Source: Listeria rocourtiae FSL F6-920
GTDB lineage: Bacteria > Bacillota > Bacilli > Lactobacillales > Listeriaceae
Length of the DNA stretch: 64,000 nucleotides
Direction of reading: 5' to 3'
Assembly (NCBI RefSeq): GCF_000525975.1
Contig: NZ_AODK01000004.1
Coordinates: 1-64,000, forward strand
The translations under genes were made by a program, and so were the position numbers. Numbering within the stretch: the first letter of the stretch is position 1; each line of letters starts with the position of its first letter. The notes under the pieces are model-generated. The model saw nothing but the letters and a program-made list of their open reading frames with translations. It ran no database searches and was not told the origin of the DNA. Below, piece by piece: positions 1 through 9,878 of this stretch.

Positions 1-7
1 GGGAAAT

Positions 8-2290
8 TTGACAAATCAAACAAAGAAAAAAAAAAACGTCTCGTGCAAAAAAAAAACGACACGTAAGAAGAAACAAACAGCAAAATCTTACTCCTTTGAA
101 ATCAGCGGAGTTATACTAGCCGGACTCAGTCTAATCGGCCTATTTCAGTTGGGTTTCATGGGACGATTCATTTACGCGCTAGGCGAATTTATTGCTGGTG
201 AATTAGCGATTGTATTGCTTACTGGTTTAACTATACTAGGCATTTATTTCATTTTTAAAGGAAACGTTCCGAATCTATTTACAAAACGTTTGAATGGTAT
301 ATATTTGATTTTTATTGGATTGTTAACGTCTTTTGAAATGTGGTACGTCACGCATGTGCTCTCAGATGGTGCAGCTATCTTTAGTTCTATGTTGAAACTA
401 CTCAGCCAAAACATCTGGCATCCAAGTCAAATTGACCAAGTTGGTGGTGGAATTGTCGGCTCAAGCATTGTCGCTGTTACATATTTTTTAATAGACCGAG
501 TCGGTACAAACATTTTTGCTACGATTCTATTCTTGTACGGCTTGTCTTTACTAACTGGAATCCCATTAAAAACCGCCTTCACAAAAATCGTAAATGTGCT
601 TCGTAGCATATTCGACTGGTTAAATCAGTTTTTTGAGCAACATAAAAACCGTAAGCCAAAACCTAAAAAGGTGACGAAACCTAAACCAGTAATAGAAGAA
701 AAACCGGTTCTTGAGGTTGTGGAGGATAATACGGAACCAAAGCTACCACCAATTATCTCCAATTTCCAGAAAAAACAAGAGATAATCAATAATGCGTCCG
801 AAATGCAACCGGAGCAAGATGAAGAAGCGCCACCAATTACTTTTCAGCAGGAATCATTTGAAAACGAAATTTATCAACTACCACCAATAGATATACTGAC
901 GCCAGCAGAACCGACTGATCAAAGTGCAGAATATGATCAAATTAAAGCTAATGCACAGAAATTAGAGTCCACCTTCGAGAGCTTTGGCGTGAAAGCAAAA
1001 ATAACACAAGTTCACTTAGGACCTGCAGTTACAAAGTATGAAGTCCAGCCATCTGTAGGTGTAAAAGTAAGTAAAATTGTAGGACTAAGCGATGATATTG
1101 CCCTTGCTCTCGCCGCTAAAGATATCCGAATTGAGGCACCAATTCCTGGGAAATCAGCAATTGGAATTGAAGTGGCCAATCAAAATGTTGCGATGGTTGC
1201 GCTTCGTGAAGTTTTAGAAAATAATCCTGGTGACCGCCCAGACGAGAAACTACAGATTGCTTTAGGCCGGGATATTTCAGGAGATGCCATCGTTGCAAAT
1301 CTTGATAAAATGCCACATTTGCTTGTCGCAGGAGCAACAGGAAGCGGGAAGTCGGTTTGCATTAACGGGATTATTACAAGTATTTTGCTACGTGCAAAAC
1401 CACATGAAGTCAAAATGATGATGATTGACCCAAAAATGGTTGAACTTAATGTGTATAACGGAATACCCCATTTGCTTGCCCCAGTAGTAACCAACCCGAA
1501 AAAAGCTGCACAAGCGTTGCAAAAAGTAGTTTCGGAAATGGAGCGACGTTACGATTTATTTTCTCATACTGGAACACGAAACATGGCTGGATATAATGCG
1601 CATGTTCGTCAACATAACGAGCAAAACGAAGCAAAGCAAGCCGAACTGCCTTTTATTGTCGTTATTGTCGATGAGCTAGCCGACCTTATGATGGTCGCTT
1701 CCAATGACGTGGAAGATGCTATTACACGTTTAGCGCAAATGGCACGTGCAGCTGGTATTCACCTAATTATCGCGACACAACGTCCTTCTGTTGATGTTAT
1801 TACCGGCGTTATTAAAGCTAATATCCCATCTCGAATCGCGTTTGCTGTATCGAGTTCCATTGATTCCCGCACGATTTTAGACATGGGAGGTGCTGAGAAA
1901 TTGCTTGGGCGGGGCGATATGTTATTCCTTCCAGTAGGAGCCAGCAAACCTGTGCGTATTCAAGGTGCATTTCTTTCCGATCAAGAAGTAGAGGACATCG
2001 TGTCGTTCGTCGTTGCCCAACAAAAAGCGCAATACAACGAAGATATGATTCCCGATGAAGTACCAGATATTGCAGTAGAAGCTGAGGATGAACTTTATAA
2101 TGAAGCAGTTGAGCTAGTCCGTGAAATGCAGACAGCTTCGGTTTCCATGTTACAAAGGAAGTTCAGAATAGGTTACAACCGTGCAGCTCGTATTATTGAT
2201 GAGATGGAGCAACGAGGCGTTGTTGGCCCGCATGAGGGGAGTAAGCCGCGACGTGTAAACATTGGTGATATGCCAGAATACGAAGATTAA
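8..2290 (+). CDS. spoIIIE: FtsK/SpoIIIE-type DNA translocase
   Basis: Membrane-anchored hexameric ATPase that pumps chromosomal DNA through the closing septum. The protein of about 760 residues has a lysine-rich cytosolic tail, four to five hydrophobic segments between residues 30 and 185, an acidic/proline linker, then the motor with Walker A GATGSGKS near residue 441 and Walker [12 protein letters not shown] near 550. A C-terminal winged-helix gamma domain ([18 protein letters not shown]) reads orientation sequences. The start is taken as TTG at position 8 only because the window begins there; a start upstream is possible. Two long A runs within the first 20 codons make the exact N-terminal tail uncertain. 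It ends at a strong bidirectional terminator shared with the convergent comER-like gene. Confidence 0.93.
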   Translation: MTNQTKKKKNVSCKKKTTRKKKQTAKSYSFEISGVILAGLSLIGLFQLGFMGRFIYALGEFIAGELAIVLLTGLTILGIYFIFKGNVPNLFTKRLNGIYLIFIGLLTSFEMWYVTHVLSDGAAIFSSMLKLLSQNIWHPSQIDQVGGGIVGSSIVAVTYFLIDRVGTNIFATILFLYGLSLLTGIPLKTAFTKIVNVLRSIFDWLNQFFEQHKNRKPKPKKVTKPKPVIEEKPVLEVVEDNTEPKLPPIISNFQKKQEIINNASEMQPEQDEEAPPITFQQESFENEIYQLPPIDILTPAEPTDQSAEYDQIKANAQKLESTFESFGVKAKITQVHLGPAVTKYEVQPSVGVKVSKIVGLSDDIALALAAKDIRIEAPIPGKSAIGIEVANQNVAMVALREVLENNPGDRPDEKLQIALGRDISGDAIVANLDKMPHLLVAGATGSGKSVCINGIITSILLRAKPHEVKMMMIDPKMVELNVYNGIPHLLAPVVTNPKKAAQALQKVVSEMERRYDLFSHTGTRNMAGYNAHVRQHNEQNEAKQAELPFIVVIVDELADLMMVASNDVEDAITRLAQMARAAGIHLIIATQRPSVDVITGVIKANIPSRIAFAVSSSIDSRTILDMGGAEKLLGRGDMLFLPVGASKPVRIQGAFLSDQEVEDIVSFVVAQQKAQYNEDMIPDEVPDIAVEAEDELYNEAVELVREMQTASVSMLQRKFRIGYNRAARIIDEMEQRGVVGPHEGSKPRRVNIGDMPEYED

Positions 2291-2302
2291 GATTCCTATA
2301 AG

Positions 2303-2342
2303 GAGACGCAGGATAATTTTTCGCATCCTGCGTCTCTTTTTT
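2303..2342. terminator. Bidirectional intrinsic terminator
   Basis: Perfect 12-bp stem GAGACGCAGGAT/ATCCTGCGTCTC (2303-2314 with 2325-2336) followed by TTTTTT on the plus strand. It lies between the convergent spoIIIE and comER-like genes and probably serves both. Confidence 0.9.
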
Positions 2343-3176
2343 CTATAAAAGTTCCTCTATTTGCTCCTTTATTTCTGCATGGTGGTCATCGTATTTCGCT
2401 TCTGTTCGCTGTAATAACTCATCAAAAAAGGCAGGTAATTTGGCTTCACTAAGCGCAACGCCTTCCGCTGTAATTCCACCTTTTGTCGCCACGCGTTTAA
2501 TCAGTGACTCAAACGTGTAACCTTTCTCTGCCAGCAACTTAGATGTCCCAGCTAAAGAATTACTAATCATTTGAAAAACTTCTGCTTCTGTTAAATTTGA
2601 TTTGCGAACAGCTGCTTGTACAAACTGTTCAAAAATCGCCGCAATAAATCCTGGAGAAGAACTCGTCAAGTCACTTGCCAAATCAATGTTTTCCTCAGCG
2701 ACTTCTTGAACTGAGCTGAACGTTCCAAGTGCCGTGCTTAACCAAACTTGATTCGGAGCAGAAACAGCCGTATCGTGATTCACTAAGCTCGTCCCAATAC
2801 CAACAGATGTTGTTAGTGAAGGAATTAGCTTACTAAACTGCACATTTGTTGCCACTTTTTTCAAATCATTAACAGAAACACCTGCTGCAATCGAAATAAT
2901 GTGTTTTTCACTAGAAAATGCTACCTTATTTTCTAGCAAAACAGGCAAGACACCAAGGGGTAAAACACAAACAAAGGTATGCTCTGCCTGCTCAAAAACT
3001 TCTAAACTCGTCCTGGCAATTGTAATTTCAGGGAATAATTCATGAATTTCCTGTAATTTTTCATTTTCCGAACGTGTATAGATAATAAAATCTTTAGGCG
3101 CCACATCTGCATGCGCTAAAAACTGTCGTGTCAATAAATCCGCCATACTTCCGTAACCAATAAAACCAACTTTCAT
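2343..3176 (-). CDS. comER: ComER-like pyrroline-5-carboxylate reductase family protein
   Basis: NAD(P)-binding protein of the ProC/ComER family (277 residues). The Rossmann motif GFIGYGSM is at residues 4-11 and the helical dimerisation domain of P5C reductases fills the C-terminal half (EAEVFQMISNSLAGTSKLL, then TKGGITAEG). ComER paralogues often do not act as proline enzymes, so the substrate is uncertain. I chose the ATG at 3176 because the conserved MKVGFIGYG start is there; an in-frame extension of 32 residues upstream has no family similarity. Transcribed alone, convergent with spoIIIE and divergent from the nucleoside-binding lipoprotein gene. Confidence 0.85.
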   Translation of the reverse strand: MKVGFIGYGSMADLLTRQFLAHADVAPKDFIIYTRSENEKLQEIHELFPEITIARTSLEVFEQAEHTFVCVLPLGVLPVLLENKVAFSSEKHIISIAAGVSVNDLKKVATNVQFSKLIPSLTTSVGIGTSLVNHDTAVSAPNQVWLSTALGTFSSVQEVAEENIDLASDLTSSSPGFIAAIFEQFVQAAVRKSNLTEAEVFQMISNSLAGTSKLLAEKGYTFESLIKRVATKGGITAEGVALSEAKLPAFFDELLQRTEAKYDDHHAEIKEQIEELL

Positions 3177-3492
3177 GCTAATCATCTCGTCTCTAATAAA
3201 AATTATGCTATTCTTCCAGCACATATCTCTATTATGCAAATCTTCAGCGCTACATGCAAGCCATTTACTCATTGAAAAGAGTTAATTTTCCGAATATATT
3301 TGAAATATTTACTTTGAGCTTCGATATTTATTTATTTGAAATTCCATGGTATATTAAAAAGAGTTAGAGTATCCGTTTTCAAGGAACGCTATTAGATATA
3401 GCAAAAGGGGAACTTAAACCATACATAATTTCTAATCGTTCGTATTTGTGATACTAATAACTACAATTTTATCTCTCGGGAGGGGTTTCAAG

Positions 3493-4560
3493 GTGAAAAA
3501 GCGTACATTTGCTTTAGCACTATCCATGATTATGGCAACAGGCGTTGTGCTTGGTGCATGTGGATCATCAGATGACAGCAAGAAGAGTGGCGACGACAAG
3601 GACAACTTTACAGTAGCAATGGTAACAGATACTGGTGGGGTAGATGACCGTTCATTTAACCAATCAGCGTGGGAAGGTTTACAAAAATTCGGTAAGGCTA
3701 ACGGTCTTGAAAAAGGAACGGACGGCTTTAACTATTTACAATCTGCATCAGAAGCAGATTTCAAAACAAACTTAAACACGGCAGTCCGTAGTAATTACAG
3801 CCTTATCTACGGCATCGGTTACAAATTAAAAGATGCCATTGAAGATGTTTCCAAACAAAAACCAAAAAACAAATTCGCGCTTGTGGATGATACAATTACA
3901 GATCGCGATAATGTTGTAAGTATCGGCTTTGCAGACCAAGATGGTTCATTCCTTGTCGGCGTTGTTGCTGGTTTAACAACGAAAACAAACAAAGTTGGAT
4001 TTGTTGGTGGCGTTAAAGGCGCAGTTATCGATCGCTTTGAAGCTGGATTCACGGAAGGCGTTAAAGCTGTGAATCCGAAAGCAGAAGTAAAAGTACAATA
4101 TGCGAATGATTTCGCGAAAGCAGATAAAGGGCAACAAATTGCTGCTGGTATGTATAATGGTGGCGTAGATATTATTTTCCACGCAGCTGGTGCAACTGGT
4201 AACGGTGTATTTGCGGAAGCTAAAAACCTGAAGAAAAAAGACCCAGCCCGTGCTGTATGGGTAATTGGTGTTGACCGTGACCAATGGGATGAAGGTGCTG
4301 TAACGGCTAACGATGGTAAGGAATATAACGTAACGCTAACATCTGAAATCAAACGTGTAGATATCGCGGTTGATGATTTAGCAACACGCACAAAAGCAGG
4401 GGACTTCCCAGGTGGGGAGAAGATTGAATACGGTCTTGATAAAAATGCTGTAGGTCTTTCTCCAAGTCAAGATAACTTATCTAAAGAAGTTCTAGCCAAA
4501 GTAGACGAATACAAACAAAAAATCATTGACGGTGACATTAAAGTTCCAGAAAAACCTTGA
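3493..4560 (+). CDS. tcsA: BMP-family nucleoside-binding lipoprotein (PnrA/TcsA type)
   Basis: Substrate-binding lipoprotein of a Med/BMP-type ABC importer that captures purine nucleosides outside the cell. The GTG start at 3493 follows a strong GGGAGGGG ribosome site; the longer in-frame ORF from 3448 lacks one. A signal peptide ends in lipobox LGAC with the lipidated Cys at residue 23. The BMP fold follows, with DTGGVDDRSFNQSAWEG near residue 45 and later GFVGG and HAAGATGNGVF. In L. monocytogenes the equivalent protein is known as the CD4+ T-cell antigen TcsA. The ATPase and two permeases of the same importer lie downstream after a terminator and their own promoter, so the binding protein can be made in excess. 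Confidence 0.9.
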   Translation: MKKRTFALALSMIMATGVVLGACGSSDDSKKSGDDKDNFTVAMVTDTGGVDDRSFNQSAWEGLQKFGKANGLEKGTDGFNYLQSASEADFKTNLNTAVRSNYSLIYGIGYKLKDAIEDVSKQKPKNKFALVDDTITDRDNVVSIGFADQDGSFLVGVVAGLTTKTNKVGFVGGVKGAVIDRFEAGFTEGVKAVNPKAEVKVQYANDFAKADKGQQIAAGMYNGGVDIIFHAAGATGNGVFAEAKNLKKKDPARAVWVIGVDRDQWDEGAVTANDGKEYNVTLTSEIKRVDIAVDDLATRTKAGDFPGGEKIEYGLDKNAVGLSPSQDNLSKEVLAKVDEYKQKIIDGDIKVPEKP

Positions 4561-4576
4561 TGATTGCTTGATGGAT

Positions 4577-4606
4577 AAAAGCCGGTTTGTTGAACCGGCT
4601 TTTATT
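4577..4606 (+). terminator. Terminator after tcsA
   Basis: Perfect stem AAAAGCCGGTT/AACCGGCTTTT (4577-4587 with 4593-4603) ending in a T-rich tract. It separates the binding protein gene from the transporter genes. Confidence 0.88.
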
Positions 4607-4842
4607 AATGTTCTAATCTAGTTTTTATTTTTCGTTCGTATTGTAAGCGTTTCAACCTATAAAGTGTTGGATTATATTCTCTAATCCTAGGTCAAAATGC
4701 ATATTTTTTAAAAATATCGTCTATTTTTACGCTTTTTTTCAAAAAAGGAATTGCAATGTAACTCATTTAGAAATAGAATAAGGTGATGACTTTTTTGGAA
4801 TACTACATATTCTCGTTTTATGCACAAATAAAAAAGAACTTA

Positions 4843-4879
4843 TTGACATGTGATTTTAAATCTTGTAAAACGGTTTACA
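4843..4879 (+). promoter_or_regulatory. Promoter and palindromic operator for nucleoside ABC transporter genes
   Basis: A -35 box TTGACA (4843-4848) is followed after 17 bases by TAAAAC (4866-4871). The -10 lies inside the palindrome TGTAAAACGGTTTACA (4864-4879), which has perfect 6-bp arms TGTAAA/TTTACA. A protein bound here would block RNA polymerase, so this is likely a repressor site; its owner is unknown. The rest of the 336-base gap (4608-4943) is AT-rich with no gene apparent. Confidence 0.5.
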
Positions 4880-4943
4880 TCAAAAAGGAAATCGAATTCA
4901 TTCACAAAAGGTGGATATTAGCTATTATAAGGGGAGTGAGACA

Positions 4944-6479
4944 GTGGATTATGTTATTGAAATGTTAGGGATCAGAAAAGAGTTTTCTGGGTTTGTAGCA
5001 AACGATAACATTACCTTACAGCTTAAGCGTGGCGAAATTCACGCGCTGCTAGGTGAGAATGGTGCTGGGAAATCAACACTAATGAATGTTTTGTTCGGAC
5101 TTTATGAACCAGATGGTGGCGAAATTCGTGTCAACGGCAATGTAGAAGCGATTAATAGCCCCAACAAAGCCAATGACCTCGGAATCGGTATGGTGCATCA
5201 ACATTTTATGCTTGTCGATAAATTTACAGTAGCCGAAAATATTATATTAGGAAAAGAGCCTAGTAAATTTGGCGTCATTGAAAAAAAGAAAGCCATTGAA
5301 GAAATTAAGACTATTTCCGACCGCTACGGTCTAAAAGTGGATCCACATGCCAAAATAAGCGATATTTCAATCGGTATGCAGCAACGAGTAGAAATCCTCA
5401 AAACATTGTATCGTGGCGCTGATATTCTTATTTTTGATGAACCTACTGCTGTTCTGACACCACAAGAAATTAAAGAACTTATCTCGATAATGCGTACACT
5501 CATTAAAGAAGGCAAATCGATTATTCTAATCACGCATAAATTAAAAGAAATCATGGACGTTTGTGATCGAGTAACCGTTATTCGTCGCGGAAAGGGCATG
5601 GGAACTGTCAATGTTCCGGAAACTAGCCCACAAGCCTTGGCAAATCTCATGGTTGGTCGTGAAGTGGTCTTTACGACCGAAAAAACACCTGCAAATCCAG
5701 GTCAAGATGTGCTTGAAGTCAAAGATTTAGTCGTCAAAGAAAGTCGTGGTGTCGAAAGCGTTCGCGGTCTTAATCTTACCGTTCGTGCTGGCGAAATTGT
5801 TGGTATCGCTGGTGTTGATGGAAACGGTCAAAGCGAGCTCATTCAAGCAATTTCAGGGCTAACAAAAACGACTAGCGGTTCAATTTTACTAAAAGGAGAA
5901 CATATCGAAAACAAGAAACCTCGTCGTATCACGGAATCAGGCCTCGGTCATATTCCAGAAGATCGCCATAAACACGGACTTGTTCTTGAAATGTCATTAG
6001 GTGAGAATATCGCCTTACAAACCTATTACAAAAAGCCCATTTCCAATAAAGGGTTTCTAAACCATAAAGAAATGTATGACTTTGCGCGAAGACTCATTGA
6101 AGAATATGATGTTCGTACAAGTAGTGAATACGTAGCGGCGAAAGCTCTTTCTGGTGGGAATCAGCAAAAAGCCATTATTGCCCGTGAAATTAGCCGAGAT
6201 CCTGATTTTCTCATTGCAGCTCAACCAACACGTGGACTTGATGTTGGCGCTATTGAATTCATTCATAAACGTCTTATCGAACAACGCGATGAAGGAAAAG
6301 CCGTCTTATTGATGTCTTTTGAACTTGATGAAATCATGAATGTGAGTGATCGCATTGCTGTCATTTATGAAGGTAAAATCGTAGCCATTGTAAAACCTGA
6401 GGAAACAACAGAACAAGAACTAGGTCTTCTCATGGCTGGATCAGCAAAAGTGGAAACGGGGGAAAAAACACATGTCTAA
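4944..6479 (+). CDS. nupO: Nucleoside ABC importer, tandem ATPase subunit
   Basis: Cytoplasmic ATPase (511 residues) with two ABC domains in one chain, as in RbsA and NupO/YufO. Domain 1 carries Walker A GENGAGKST near residue 37, signature SIGMQQRVE and Walker B ILIFDEPTAVL. Domain 2 has a degenerate Walker A (GVDGNGQSE), signature LSGGNQQKA and the Walker B variant AAQPTRGLDVG, all usual for this family. The start is GTG at 4944, seven bases after GGGGAG; the ATG at 4911 has no ribosome site. The stop overlaps the first permease gene by 8 bases, indicating translational coupling. Confidence 0.9.
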   Translation: MDYVIEMLGIRKEFSGFVANDNITLQLKRGEIHALLGENGAGKSTLMNVLFGLYEPDGGEIRVNGNVEAINSPNKANDLGIGMVHQHFMLVDKFTVAENIILGKEPSKFGVIEKKKAIEEIKTISDRYGLKVDPHAKISDISIGMQQRVEILKTLYRGADILIFDEPTAVLTPQEIKELISIMRTLIKEGKSIILITHKLKEIMDVCDRVTVIRRGKGMGTVNVPETSPQALANLMVGREVVFTTEKTPANPGQDVLEVKDLVVKESRGVESVRGLNLTVRAGEIVGIAGVDGNGQSELIQAISGLTKTTSGSILLKGEHIENKKPRRITESGLGHIPEDRHKHGLVLEMSLGENIALQTYYKKPISNKGFLNHKEMYDFARRLIEEYDVRTSSEYVAAKALSGGNQQKAIIAREISRDPDFLIAAQPTRGLDVGAIEFIHKRLIEQRDEGKAVLLMSFELDEIMNVSDRIAVIYEGKIVAIVKPEETTEQELGLLMAGSAKVETGEKTHV

Positions 6480-7524
6480 AAAAGTTCAAGCCCTTGTTAT
6501 CCCAGTTACAGCGGTTATTCTCGGTTTACTATTTGGAGCTTTGATTATGCTGCTATTTGGATATAATCCGATAGACGCATACATTGCACTTTTCCAAGGC
6601 GCATTCGGCGATTCCTTCTATCTTGGAGAAACAATTCGCCAAGCAACACCTTATATTTTAGTCGGCCTATCGATTGCAATTGCTTTTAAAGCCGGGCTTT
6701 TCAACATTGGTGCAGAAGGACAACTTCTTATGGGATGGATTGGAGCTGTAGCAGTTGGTCTGACCTTTGACGGATTAGATAAATGGATACACTTACCACT
6801 TGCACTCTTGGCGGGTATCCTCTGTGGTGCTTTCTGGGCCTTCATTCCAGGGATTCTGAAAGCCACACTAAAAGTCAATGAAGTTATTGTAACAATTATG
6901 TTAAACTATACAGCGCTTTACATTTTCAACTATATCGTGCAAAACGTCCTAACAAAACAATTGGACAAAACAAAAGAAGTTCCTGCATCTGCATCGCTGC
7001 AATCACCATTCCTGCAAGAAATGACGCAATATTCATCGCTTCACTGGGGAATCTTGATAGCTGTCGGTTGCGCACTTATTATGTGGCTTGTTATCAATAA
7101 AACGACATTTGGTTATGAGTTGAAATCAGTCGGTTTTAACCAAAATGCTTCCAAGTACGCTGGTATGAGTGTCGCGAAAACGATTGTCATTTCGATGATT
7201 ATCGCAGGTGGCCTTGCTGGGCTGGCAGGCGCAATGGAAGGTCTTGGAAACTACGGCACAGCTTATGTACTTCCAACATCTCCTGGTACTGGTTTTGACG
7301 GTATTGCCGTTGCTTTACTTGGTGGTAATTCACCAATCGGTATCATCTTCTCCGCCATCCTATTCGGAGCATTAAAAGTAGGATCGCTAAACATGCCTGC
7401 TGTCGCTGGCGTTCCAAACGAGCTAGTAAACGTGGTTATCGCGCTTATTATCTTCTTCGTTGCATCCAGTTATATTATCCGCTGGGCAATGGATAAATTT
7501 GCGAAGGGGGCGAAAACAAAATGA
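6472..7524 (+). CDS. nupP: Nucleoside ABC importer, permease subunit 1
   Basis: Membrane subunit of the BMP-type nucleoside importer (350 residues, eight to ten hydrophobic segments). It contains the BPD_transp_2 signatures FKAGLFNIGAEGQLLMG near residue 75 and GIAVALLGGNSPIGI near 280. The gene overlaps the ATPase by 8 bases and the next permease by 4 (ATGA), so the three proteins are made from one mRNA and probably assemble as an ATPase with a permease heterodimer. Confidence 0.9.
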   Translation: MSKKVQALVIPVTAVILGLLFGALIMLLFGYNPIDAYIALFQGAFGDSFYLGETIRQATPYILVGLSIAIAFKAGLFNIGAEGQLLMGWIGAVAVGLTFDGLDKWIHLPLALLAGILCGAFWAFIPGILKATLKVNEVIVTIMLNYTALYIFNYIVQNVLTKQLDKTKEVPASASLQSPFLQEMTQYSSLHWGILIAVGCALIMWLVINKTTFGYELKSVGFNQNASKYAGMSVAKTIVISMIIAGGLAGLAGAMEGLGNYGTAYVLPTSPGTGFDGIAVALLGGNSPIGIIFSAILFGALKVGSLNMPAVAGVPNELVNVVIALIIFFVASSYIIRWAMDKFAKGAKTK

Positions 7525-8471
7525 TTTCGACTTTAGCGATTATTGTCTCTAGTACATTATTAATGGCTGGACCACTCATTTTCACAGCGCTCGGAGGCGT
7601 TTTCTCAGAACGAGGCGGCGTTGTTAACATCGGGCTTGAAGGTATGATGATTATGGGTGCTTTCTCATCGATTGTTTTTAATTTAACTTTCGCGGATGTT
7701 TTCGGCAACTGGACACCTTGGGTTGCGCTTTTAGCTGGTATGTTTGTCGGTGGGGTATTCTCACTCGTACATGCGGTTGCGACGATTAATTTCCGCGCCG
7801 ATCACGTTATTAGTGGTGTAGCAATTAACTTTTTAGCACTCGGTATTTCCTTATTCCTTGTCAAAGTTATTTATGACAAAGGACAAACCGATCAAATTAA
7901 ACACTATTTCGGAAAACCAGATATTCCGCTTTTAAAAGATATTCCCGTGATTGGCGATATTTTCTTCAAAAATGTTCCAGTCATGAGTTACGTCGCCATT
8001 CTAGTAGCGATTCTTTCTTGGTTTATCATCTATAAAACAAGATTTGGCTTGCGTCTTCGCTCTGTTGGGGAACATCCACTAGCAGCGGACACAATGGGAA
8101 TCAAAGTTCGTTGGATGAGATATCAAGGCGTTATCATTTCTGGTATTCTCGGCGGTTTAGGTGGTGCAGTTTATGCCCAATCCTTTACACTTGATTTCGG
8201 TCACGCGACAATTTCTGGGCAAGGTTATATGGCCTTAGCTGCGATGATCTTTGGTAAGTGGAATCCACTTGGTGCGATGGGAGCGGCAATTTTCTTCGGA
8301 TTTGCGCAGTGTCTGAGTATTATCAGTGGCCAATTACCATTCTTTAGTGGTATTCCAGATGTTTACCTCCAAGTTGCACCTTACGTATTAACCATTCTTG
8401 CTCTTGTTGGTCTAATCGGAAAATCCGAAGCTCCTAAAGCAGATGGTGTAAATTATATTAAAGGAAAATAA
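7521..8471 (+). CDS. nupQ: Nucleoside ABC importer, permease subunit 2
   Basis: Second permease of the importer (316 residues), same BPD_transp_2 family as its neighbour. Typical sequences are FSERGGVVNIGLEGMMIMG near residue 30 and GQGYMALAAMIFGKWNPLG near 235. It starts within the stop of the first permease (ATGA overlap) and is the last gene of the operon, followed directly by a strong terminator. Confidence 0.9.
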   Translation: MISTLAIIVSSTLLMAGPLIFTALGGVFSERGGVVNIGLEGMMIMGAFSSIVFNLTFADVFGNWTPWVALLAGMFVGGVFSLVHAVATINFRADHVISGVAINFLALGISLFLVKVIYDKGQTDQIKHYFGKPDIPLLKDIPVIGDIFFKNVPVMSYVAILVAILSWFIIYKTRFGLRLRSVGEHPLAADTMGIKVRWMRYQGVIISGILGGLGGAVYAQSFTLDFGHATISGQGYMALAAMIFGKWNPLGAMGAAIFFGFAQCLSIISGQLPFFSGIPDVYLQVAPYVLTILALVGLIGKSEAPKADGVNYIKGK

Positions 8472-8478
8472 CAAGCAA

Positions 8479-8518
8479 CACCCAATTTCGTCTAGATTTG
8501 CGAAATTGGGTGTTTTTC
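8479..8518 (+). terminator. Terminator of nucleoside importer operon
   Basis: Perfect 13-bp stem ACACCCAATTTCG/CGAAATTGGGTGT (8479-8491 with 8502-8514), then a T tract. Confidence 0.92.
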
Positions 8519-8593
8519 AGTCTGTAGCATTTGTTTAGCGAGGGATAATAAGGTACAATAAACAGTGCTTAGCCAAATAAGGAGGGATTTTTA

Positions 8594-9878
8594 ATGACAA
8601 CTCACAAACAGGAATATAAAGAACAAATTGGCGCGATTCAATTAACACTTATTCCTTCTGACAAATATAAATCAAATAAAATTGTATTTAAATTCAGAGC
8701 ACCACTCGATCGTAAAACGACGACAAAACGTGCCTTAATTGCCACATTAATGGAAACTAATACGAAAAAATATCCGACACAAACTGCTTTTCGTAAAGAA
8801 TTAGCAAGCTTATATGGGGCTAGTTTTTATGCATCAGTGGACAAGAAAGGGAACGAGCATGTTATTACCGCTATTCTTGATATGGTAGATGGCCAGTTTG
8901 TACCGAATGGTGATACATTGCTCGAAAAAGCTTTCACGCTCATTCAAGAGATTATTTTTAATCCAAATGTAATAGACGGTAGTTTCCATGAGGCAACGGT
9001 TGCTCGTGAAAAAGAGAATTTGGTGCAACGTTTAGAGAGTGTATACGATGATAAAATTCGCTATGCCAACAAGCGTTTGACAGAGATTATGTTTGCTAAT
9101 GAGAACTATAAATATGGAGCAGCTGGTGTATTAGAAGATATCCCAAATATTACTGGTACCGATTTATATGATTATTACCAACAGTTTTTAGCTGAAGATA
9201 CTGTCGATTTATTCATTTGCGGTGATGTGAAAAAAGAGGATGTTATTCCACTTCTAAAAAAAATTACCATTTGCAGATCGTAAATATCGTGAATTAGACG
9301 TTATCGCGCCTATCCATCCTAAAGAAGTCCATACAGTCAAAGAAAACCAACCAATTAACCAAGGAAAACTCGTTCTTGGTTACCGCACGAATATTTTATT
9401 CGGTGAAGATGCCTATGTTCCGCTACAGCTTGCTAATGGTTTACTTGGCGGCTTTGCAAATTCAAAGATTTTTATTAATGTCCGCGAAAAAGCGAGTTTA
9501 GCGTATTATGCGAGTAGCCGAATTGATTCATTCCATGGTTTCATGCTTATTTCAGCAGGTATTGATGAGAAAAATTATGAACAGGCGCTTACAATTATTA
9601 AAGAACAAGTCGCCTCTATGCAAACTGGTGATTTCACAGAGGAAGAACTAGCCCAAACGAAGGCGATGCTATCAAACCAGCTCCTAGAAGCCAATGATCA
9701 AGCACAGGGTCTTATTGAACTTGCTTACAACAACACGTTGAAAAAAGCAAATCTGGATTTATCAAACTGGTTAAAACGCATTTCCGAGGTTACAAAAGAA
9801 GAAGTAGTTACCGCCGCAAAATCGTTTGAGCTCGACACAATCTACTTCCTGAGCAAAGGAGCCGATTCTAATGAATAA
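8594..9878 (+). CDS. ymfF: Peptidase M16 family protein YmfF-like (frameshifted in this sequence)
   Basis: Inactive-type member of an M16 pair. Residues 1-221 read well, then a run of eight A (9256-9263) shifts the frame to a stop at 9283. Removing one A gives LLKKLPFADRKYRELD and reopens the frame to 9878, for 427 residues. Unlike its neighbour it lacks the HxxEH zinc motif; the equivalent stretch reads IATLMETNTKKYP. In two-gene M16 systems such a subunit helps a catalytic partner bind substrate. The stop overlaps the ATG of ymfH by 8 bases. The single-base excess is most likely a sequence error, though a true pseudogene is not excluded. Confidence 0.8.

Noticed and set aside
642-4654. Possible CcpA cre site TGTAAGCGTTTCA at 4642-4654
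   Set aside because: It is one base short of the cre consensus and lies far upstream of the mapped-looking promoter; only a missing T would make it a match.
4783-4968. Open reading frame of 61 codons upstream of the nucleoside ATPase gene
   Set aside because: It spans the TTGACA promoter and operator and overlaps the ATPase start in another frame; no ribosome site.
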